Source: Petrosia ficiformis
Lineage: Eukaryota; Porifera; Demospongiae; Haplosclerida; Petrosiidae
NCBI GenBank assembly: GCA_947044365.1
Contig: OX345637.1
Span: 5,318,501-5,382,500 of the forward strand
Direction of reading: 5' to 3'
Length of the DNA stretch: 64,000 nt
Of the stretch, positions 54,701 through 64,000 are shown in pieces; position 1 is the first letter of the stretch; every line of letters begins with the position of its first letter. Under the pieces are notes generated by a model. The model did not search any database. It saw nothing but the letters and a program-made list of their open reading frames with translations, and was not told where the DNA came from. The translations under genes were made by a program, and so were the position numbers.

Positions 54701-57688
54701 TAGTCCTATGTTGTTGAGGATCCAATAGCTGGTATTCAATACAACCTGGCCAAGAAGATGTCTGTAAGTTTATGTAATTACGAAATATAATAGCTGAGAT
54801 GTCCCCAGAAAATTATGGGCACATCTAAGCACATATAATACTCATACAAATAGCATGTCATGGCATGAGAAAGTCAGATTATATAAATGATGACACCACA
54901 AAGGTTCTCCACCTGCTATGTGGCTACATTCTTACATAATTCATGAGGTTGCCCACAATCACAGCCTCTGGGTGTGTTATACATGTCTATCTGATCAATT
55001 CTCTCATACATGTGTATGTATGTAAGTATGTACATGTATGTATGTATGTATTTTTGTATGTAGTATGTATGTACATGTATTTTAAAGCACTAAGGTATTT
55101 GGATTGAAATATTGGTTTCCTTAGCCAGTGAATATTTGTAAACCAAGCCATTTTACTATTAGTCACATATTTATTAATGTAGCCTTAGTGTTTTTATTAT
55201 CCATTCTGTGTTCTAAAAGTCTGGACATCCTGTTACCATTTCTGTCACCAATTTATTGTAATATGGAATTTGTAACTTGCTAATGTACAGTTTATTCAAC
55301 TTTGATTTTGTAAATTATTATAAATTATGTCCTCAGCTCACTTTAAATACATGACCCGTGCTCTTTTAAGAAATGATGAATATATAGTGAATGCACAGCA
55401 CAAAGTTATGTAATATATAACATGGCTTCAAGGTGTGTATCAGCAATATCAGATCTGAACCCCGAGATAGCAGCCCGAGGCGAAGCCGAGGGCTGCTATC
55501 TCGGGGTGAAGGGCTGATATTGCTGATACACACTGGGAAGCCATTCTATATATAATATATTCTTTACTTAACATGTACATCAATGTTACCTAACATCTAC
55601 TGCTCTACACCTCTCAATTTACAACTTGACTGAGCATGCTCAGACTGATGCAATCTATTATGAATATCATTATAGGTCTTATATCAGCCCTGTGGTTTCA
55701 TATCCACCTGTGGTTGGGTGTATATCCTGTATATAACACCTGTCTGTAAATTTGATGTGGGTGTTATCTATGGATGATATAAGCAGGTAACAATTTTGAA
55801 GGTCTTGTATCCAATGGTTTTCCTGTCTTTTGCATAGTAGTGGGTCATTTGTTCACCACTTCCATGTCATGTATAGAACGGTTTGGCAAATTAAAATACA
55901 CATGTATGTAGATAGATACTATCTACAAATATGCCAAACCACTCTATCAGAGTGTACGGTAGTACTCTCTATGTAGGGATGGCACAGAAAAAAAATGGCC
56001 GCCCATACATTTTAATTGCAAGTGATGAGCTGAAATCTCTGGTAATATATACACATAAGTTTCTATACACACATGCCTGTTCATATCTAGTGTTTTTATG
56101 ACTACCAATACCTTCTAGATGGCCGAAGATTATCGTTAAGGTAGAGAACCGGCGAGTGGCAAAACTGGCAAAATCTTCATCATAATAATTATTATTATTA
56201 ATATTATTATTTTCCAGACAAATCATTTTTTTGTTTGTTGAACTATCACGATGATTCTAGCACCATTCCTGTCGCATTTATAGTAAAATTCTGGTCGTAA
56301 AGTATCGAGACGATATCTTCAGATACTATGAAAGAAGAGTTCAAGACAGTCTCAACGACTACAAAGATTTGATCTGGAATTGGACGCCATTTTCCTAAGT
56401 GGAATTTAATTACGCATGCGCATTTGTATACTCGTAACATGGAAGCTGAAAAGGTGGAAGTGTTTGGCATTGTAATAACATTTGTGAGTTTGTGAGCAAA
56501 TACTAATAATGAATATAATAATTATTAATATTAAAGCAATTGTATAATAATATTGTATACTATGATAAGCATTGGAATACTGAATGGTTGACACAGTGAC
56601 TGACACTACTTCTTGTAGGACTGCAGACAGTGATGTAAGTGAATAGAGAATATACATCATCTGTAAGTGAAAGAGAATGATAATCAATACATAAATACAA
56701 AAGACTGACCTTCATTGATGATCAAATTTTAATGCATTTTTGATTGCATGATTTCATAATGATATATAGTATTTCTGCAATCTACAAAAAAATATTCACA
56801 TCGTTTAGAAAAAAAAACAATGAAAACAAGAATAATAAAAAACATTTTCAATAAAAATGAAAGAAGATGTAGGGATGTCAAAACCCAAAAACCAAGCAAA
56901 CAAGGTTGGGAAGCTAACTTAGGACCCAAAATTAAACAAACCACTTCCATATAACCCTACATAATTACAGCTCTTTGTATAGAGGTGTAAGTACTTATGT
57001 AGGGTTATATGGAAGTGGTTTGTTTAATTTTGGGTCCTAAGTTAGCTTCCCAACCTTGTTTGCTTGCTTTTTGGGTTTTGAAATCCCTACATCTTCTTTC
57101 ATTTTTATTGAAAATGTTTTTTATTATTCTTGTACAACACTGAAGTGGTGATTATTGGCCCATGACCTTCAAACTGGTTTCCCTACTGGGATTCACTAAT
57201 TATCTTCCTTGTTAACACCTGATAAGGAATCTAATTATCATACCTTATATTAGTTACCACTTTGTGGTGTGCATTTTTAATCTTTACCAGAAGTAGGACC
57301 TCAGGTTTAGAATCTTCAAATATGTAAACAACAACAACAAAAAAACATTTTGTTTATTAGCTAGCAATATCAGGGTATTTCTAGAATATTATATTGTGAT
57401 GTTATTGTGAAATTTGCACTACTAACATTAACACAGTTTGAAGAATGTTTCAATGTGGTAAGTTTAACAAGCACATTCATGTGTACATGTAGTCATACTT
57501 ACAAATTAAGCTAAGGGTCAATACATCCACAGACTACACATTATATGTATGCCTTTTAAGGTCAACACATGAGGCCTTTTCAAGTGTTTAATAACCACAG
57601 CAGTACAGTATGGATGAGGGATGAAAGAGAGCCAGGAAAACATTGCATGTGCATGTGCAAACTTTGCCGTCACACACACACACACACA

Positions 57689-57727
<39 letters not shown>

Positions 57728-59576
57728 CTTGTGTGTTCAGATACAAGAAGTATGATTGATATATAGGCATTGTCTTGTTCCCAAAGGATTGTATGATTAT
57801 AAAAGATTAACAGGTGGTAGCTGTTAACTCTGTGTGCTCCAATAATGACACTTTTGTTTTCTGGTTATGGAAGTCTATTTTGCTACCAAGTAATACAAAT
57901 ATGTGAAGGATGCAAGTAAGAACAGTGGAGTTTGTAGTTACTACATGATGTTGGTTGTTTCTCCCCTGGAATCACTGATGGTGGAGCAAGTTTTTAATCG
58001 TTAGGAATGAATGTCTGCTGCCTTTTTTCTTGTCAATCATATTTCTCAGAAATGTACATAGTATCCAAGTATCCAGACACACATGTACATGTATGTACAT
58101 GTATGATATGTATGTATGTTATGTATGTACATGTATATGTATGTATGCATGTATGTTATGTATGTATGTATGTATGTATGTATGTATGTTATGTATGTAT
58201 GTATGTATGTATGTATGTATGTATGTATGTTATGTATGTATGTATGTATGTATGTATGTATGTATGTATGTGTGTTATGTATGTATGTATGTATGTTATG
58301 TACATGTATGTATGTTATGTATGTATGTTATGTATGTATGTATGTATGTATGTATGTATATTATGTATGTATGTATGTTATGTATGTATGTATGTATGTT
58401 ATGTATGTATGTATGTATGTATGTATGTATGTGTGTTATGTATGTATGTATGTTATGTATGTATGTTATGTATGTATGTATGTATGTATGTTATGTATGT
58501 ATGTATGTTATGTATGTATGTTATGTATGTATGTATGTTATGTATGTATGTATGTTATGTATGTATGTATGTATGTATGTATGTATGTATGTATGTATGT
58601 TATGTATGTATGTTATGTATGTATGTATGTTATGTATGTATGTATGTTATGTATGTATGTTATGTATGTATGTATGTATGTATGTATGTTATGTATGTAT
58701 GTATGTATGTATGTATGTATGTATGTATGTATGTATGCATGTTAATGGTAGTGTGTAGTAATTTTTAGGTAATAGTCTGTTGTGTTTCAGCATGGGAGGC
58801 AGATTACTAAATGTGGCACACCACAAAGTAATCATAGGGATACTGTATGTCTTCCATCTATTATATTATGTGTTTTCTTTTCTCATAGTTTCCAAATCCA
58901 CATCTGTTTGTGTCAGGGGTGATACTTACATTAACGTAACCTAAATACCAACAAAAGGACCTCAGGTTGACATACAGAGGAGATACATGTCCAGGTTAGA
59001 GTTCTATTGTGTGCCCCTGTGTGTGACAAAATGACTACTTTTAGTTATAGTTGTAGTATGCCTGGTTTCTCAAACTTTTAGTTTAATTATAGTTTAGGTA
59101 ATTACTAAAAGGGTAAACAAATACAAAATACATGAAAGCCATTGGATACAAACTGGTTAGCCCACAGGGATGAACCTCAGAATGGATTCAGCTCAGCTGC
59201 TAATTATCTTCCTTGTCAACACCTGATAAGGAATCTAATTATCAGTTACTGCTCTGCATTTTTAATCTTTTTGGTAGTAGCTAGCAATATCAGGGTATTT
59301 CTAGAATATTATATTGTGATGTTATTGTGCAATTTTCACTACTGCATGTACATTGTCAAAGGTATAGATGACTAGATGCATACAGTAATAGCCTTTATAC
59401 ATTTGGACATCAGGGTTGGGGTTAAGCACTTCTTACTTAAGTTTCAAGCTAGCTTAATCAGAAATAAACGAGTGCTTTGAGTAAAAAGATTGGTTTAAGT
59501 TATAGTGAAAGTACTGGTACTTACAGCATCTGAAACTTTTTAACAGCTTTAACCCTTTAATATATTACATATATAT

Positions 59577-59662
<86 letters not shown>

Positions 59663-62600
59663 TATAATATGTAATTCATTGATGGATCTATGTGTAAAGT
59701 GACAGATAAAAATACTGACAGTTTGCTGTTCAGAAAGAGTTAGTTGATGAATTACGCCATAGCTTGCCTATCAATGGTTGCATTTTTGAAGTCCTTTAAT
59801 ATTTATCCACATTTCCATTATCAACCAATTTTCATTTTAGTTAAGATATTGCTGTGTACTTGTAGTTTTATAAAAGTCACAATGCCTTACTAAAAGGAGT
59901 TTAGTTATAGTTAACTAAAGCAACACTAGTGTATATGTACGTATATGTAATTATGTAATAGTGTTTGTATTCGTGTGTCTGTGTTTGTGTGTTTGTGTTT
60001 GTGTGTCTGTGTGTGTGTCTGTGTCTGGTGCAGGCCATCTCTCTCTTTACAGACATACATGTACATGTATGCAGAATATGGATGCAGTGAGCCGAATTTG
60101 TGAGTTATACATTTTAGCTACTTGTGTCTTGCTTCTCACATTGTCAGACAACGTCCTGTAAGAATGGCTGTTTCCACACCACAGCATATAATAAGTCTAC
60201 AAAGAGAGTACTTTTAGTGATTTAAATGTAATTCTCTAGCTAAAGTAAATTGAGTCACACATTTAATTGATAATAGTAAATTTGGTTAATAAACATGCCT
60301 ATTAATGTTACATGCTGACCTTAGTAATGCTTAATACATAGTTTACTTTGTGGTGGCCACATAACAGTGGGATTAAAGTTATTGATAACTATTAATTAAC
60401 CTTATGGTATACATGTATACATGTATAAGTTATTTAGTTACAGTATAATCTAGTATATACATGTATTAGTGCTGTAACAGATATCCGGATTATCTGAAAT
60501 CCATTTTCATTATTAACATTCGGATTAAATATTTTGATCCATATATCCGTTCAATTTAATGAATGGTGTTTTCATCAAACTTTCATTGTAGTTAAATACT
60601 CAAATAATGACAATTATAAAATTTTAGTAGTTAAAAATAAATATTGTGAACCTGTTTTGCAATGTTTTTATAGCATTCCTGCACCTGGAACAGGTTTTTT
60701 TTTGGGTACATGTATGTACTGTACCTTGATTATACACTGTATGTCAATAGAAGGTCACCATTAATTAGTCATTAGTTTACTATGTAATTGGTGTGCAATG
60801 TGAGACAGTAATTACTGATGGTAGAACTATGGTAATTACTGTTACTGTATGGCGACATTTTATTGACATATACTACATGTATATTTACATTATTATTGGT
60901 AAGAGTATGTACATGTACCTGTACTTGTATATATTTTCTATTTATACATGTAGCTGAAACTGATTTCTCGTGATGGACAGCAGCCATCTACTAACAGTAG
61001 TAAGTTAATACTCATTTTACATTGTGTATATGTGATTGGCTCAGGGAATATCCGATTTATGGTTCAAAATCAAATGCTTAGCTCATTATTTAGTCATTTT
61101 GTACAAGAAGCATACTAAACTTGATATCAAAGAGAAACAATGGTTGCTCTTTCAGGACTCAAAATTTACAATGTACATGAAAGCCTAGCATGCTAGCAAT
61201 AGCACACACAAGCAGCCACAATGGCTTCATTAAACATTAGAGCAGCCACTATGGCTTAGAAAAATAAAAACCAGCATCATGGCTTAGAAAAATAATAATC
61301 AGCCACCATGGAATAAGCAGCCACAATGGCTTAGATAATAAACAGCTACTGAAAGGGGTTTAGCTAAATCAATACTAGTACTTATATGTAATTATGTAAT
61401 TGTGTTTGTGTTTGTGTGTCTGTGTGTCTGTGTTTGTGTGTCTGTGTGTCTGTGTTTGTGTGTCTGTGTGTCTGTGTTTGTGTGTCTGTGTCTGTGTCTA
61501 TGTGTTTGTGTTTGTGTCTGTGTGTGCCGAGCAAAATCCATGTCATACCTCCTCGCGGTGCTCGGTGGGAACAGCAGATTTTTTATTTAATTATAGGAAT
61601 ATCATTGGTACTTAATATACAGTATCTAAACAATGCCTCTTCCATACATTAGGAAAATCTTTGTGATATGCACCTCAAGTGCGAAATACTGTCAGGTTTT
61701 CCCCCATGCTCCATACATGGAATGGGTTTGTACACAACGTGTTAATATAAAATTTCTTATGTCAAAAATCAAAAGTTTAAAATAAAATATACGGTATTCG
61801 CAGGCAAATGTGGAATTATTGCAAAAATTTTGAGCAGGCAAAACGGTGTAGACAAACCTGGCATATTTCCACATGTGTAATTTTATATGCATATTTAACT
61901 TGATACCCATAATAATCAGATTGGTATTACTTGCTTTTTTGTATCAATTCGAAACTTTTATACTTGTTTTGTAGTAGTGTAGATTATTGGGAATTTTTTT
62001 AATTGCCTTTATTTTTGTTTGTTTGTTGGTTTGTTTGTGCTATGCAAAGGGAAAATAACCACTTAATTATTTTGATATTCTATTTCCAAGGAAGCCAATA
62101 TTTACATGTGTGCTAAAAGCTTGTGGTAAAGTGGTTTGTTTTGCCACAGCCTCTGGGGTGATTATACACCTTATGATTTTGCTATTGTGCTAAGTTTAGT
62201 TCTAATTTCTAGCTGTAAACTACGAGTGCCCCACCTTGTAAGGATAGTCTTCACCTCTGGGTGTGTTATACAATATGTAATATACATGTAATTATTATGT
62301 TATATAATATATCAGCTGGACTTTCTCATGTTTGATCTAGGATAGGTGATGATAATAAATATTGGCTGTTCATGGAGTAGTTAATTTTACACAGATATCA
62401 TGTCATGCATATCAACAGTTGCACTTTCAAACACTCACCTTGCTGCTTTCCTCCAACTAACATTTTAATATCTATGACATTTTTAGAAGGTCCTCTGTCT
62501 ACGTAAGTTAAAAGTCTGTGTTGTGTAAAATGTAGAAGTTACAAAAGAAAATGTTCGGATTGTGCATTCGTGAATTAATTGGTGATTTTTAATTTGATGG

Positions 62601-64000
62601 TTTGAATCTAAAATCACCAAACCGTCAATTAAAAAACCGTGTCGATAATATTTTCATGTACATGTATATGGTACATGTATGTGTAGGTTTACAATTTCCT
62701 TAGGTAAACCTTTACTCTAAATTTCACTTAACTTTGCACATGTATTCCATTTCATTCCAGTCTTTTAGGGTGGTAATTTTTGTCACTTTATTATTGGGGG
62801 GGGGGGGGGGGGGGCACTCTGCATGTGAACAATAGAGTCAGACTCAGAGGCTACTACTTGAGTTGTCACTTCATATAAGGATAGTCCATAGAATACAATA
62901 ATTTCGTGCTTGAGGGAGAACAAATACATAAGATGTTTACACATTGTTTTTAATTGAATTACTAAATACTAACTACATGTATAACTATATGTAAATCAAT
63001 CAGTATTACACCTAATCAACATTTAAGTTCTGAAAAAGAGCATCACTTAACAGTTAAACTTAGCGGTTTCATTAATTAGGAAAGTTAACGTATATCAAGG
63101 TTGTACTAGGGGGAGGGGTAGATGAAACTCCAATCAGTGTCTAGTCTTGCCAGCTTCTTGCTGCATACAATCTGGTTCAATTCTGTATCTTTTGGAAGCC
63201 ACACCCACCCGGGGGTATAATTATTGGGCCTAAATGTTTTCACTGATAGTTTATTTTCAGAAACAAACCTAAACACGCCCCACGGGTGGTGGAGGGGGCG
63301 GTGGGTGGGAAACAATGGCGGGGAAACTGTAGTTGCTCTCTGAGAAAGATCGGAGTTTGATAGTGTCTAGAAAGGTAAATTTTATGGTTTCAGTGAAAAG
63401 CTACAGAATTTTTATTATTCTTGTATATATATTATATATTATAATGAAAAGAACTGTCACATGTATAATTATGTATGTATATACATGTGTTGTATGTATG
63501 TTGTCTACCTGCATTTACTATAGCACATTCTACTTAAAATCTAGAGGTGCTGACTGTACTAGAAATGGTAAAGTTATATCTCTTCTGACTCATCTGAAAC
63601 ATAGAGTAAGTATTTCAGTTTTTCAGTCCAATTCTGAAAGCTCTAGTAGTATCTATTACCAGTACCTCTGGATGTACTAGACATGGTACTACATAGAAAC
63701 TTTTCATAATAATTATTATAATTATAACATACATTTTGCATCATTCTGCACAATGTATTGTGAATTTGGGATACACTGTGCTGATGAGACCCAATAGGTC
63801 GAAACAATCTGATCAGTGTACATATAATTCAGATTGTCCACAGTTGCCCTTACAAAGTTATAACACACCTGATTGCATGAAATTTGATGGATACTGTGTG
63901 AATATCATTAGTATCATTTCAATACTAATTTAAACCCTCACACCTAGCAACTCCTACTAGCCATTTAAAAATTCAGGCCAGCTGCAATTTTATGTCAATG
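51741..64000 (+). repeat. ~18 kb tandem unit, copy B (truncated by window)
   Basis: A near-identical copy of 33661-46291. Notable differences: broken MADLRSEL exon (+TA at 51905), short TGTGTCTG tract, 3' deletion of the hAT MITE after 53862 with a new 21-base tandem duplication (CTAAATAAGAAGCTCTTTGG, 53868-53909), longer poly-G (54018-54039), longer (ATGT)n. All non-microsatellite features described for copy A recur here: FN3-like exon 53332-53442, hairpin 55414-55553, candidate first exons 55979 and 56439, inverted repeat 56826-57133, third 1 kb repeat 60380-61330, left flank arm 63489-63869. No additional gene is seen. Confidence 0.85.
53653..53862. mobile_element. Truncated hAT MITE in copy B
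   Basis: It matches the left ~210 bases of 35927-36222 including the left target duplication CTGACAAT; the right end and right flank are deleted. Confidence 0.85.

Overview
The window is a piece of AT-rich animal nuclear DNA, most likely from a sponge or another early-branching marine invertebrate. Introns have GT..AG ends and range from 54 bases upward. Recognisable fragments of animal genes occur (NPRL2, axonemal dynein heavy chain, HSP70). The sequence is crowded with microsatellites, TGTACATG-type palindromic tracts and small non-autonomous DNA transposons. No bacterial gene organisation is visible. Sponge is an inference from general composition and from the kind of transposase present; a cnidarian or other invertebrate is not excluded.

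Layout. 0-2.7 kb: the 5' half of NPRL2 on the minus strand, with the last exon of another minus-strand gene just upstream. 2.7-8.7 kb: AT-rich DNA with two identical ~0.85 kb direct repeats and 105-bp tandem arrays. 8.7-19.9 kb: a plus-strand gene with several tiny phase-0 exons, then one 3.5 kb exon encoding a Mutator-like DDE transposase domain, two zinc knuckles, two ING-type PHD fingers and an OTU protease domain. 20-33 kb: a mosaic of repeats and broken gene pieces: an array of paired-stem hairpins, an HSP70 fragment, a Tc1/mariner-like MITE, a remnant resembling tyrosine-recombinase retrotransposon ORF1, two dynein heavy chain exons (one frameshifted), a tRNA-like sequence, and a long-TIR element carrying a coding-like insert. 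33.66-64 kb: an ~18 kb segment repeated head to tail. Copy A is 33661-51740; copy B starts at 51741 and runs off the right edge. Each copy carries candidate exons (one fibronectin type III-like), large hairpins and long microsatellites. Copy A also holds a Crinkler/RHS-like NTPase-nuclease gene (49178-50581); its counterpart should lie just outside the window at about 66.9 kb.

How the genes relate. There is no operon-like logic. Two genes stand out. The transposase-PHD-OTU protein combines a recombinase core with predicted H3K4me3 readers and a deubiquitinase-like domain. The Crinkler/RHS-like gene pairs a P-loop NTPase with a C-terminal PD-(D/E)XK-type nuclease and sits between diverged inverted repeats. 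Both look selfish-element-derived. Most other open frames are low-complexity artefacts of (TGTGTCTG)n, (ATGT)n, (CA)n and (TA)n tracts. Exon models here are read by eye from splice signals and reading frame, without transcript evidence.
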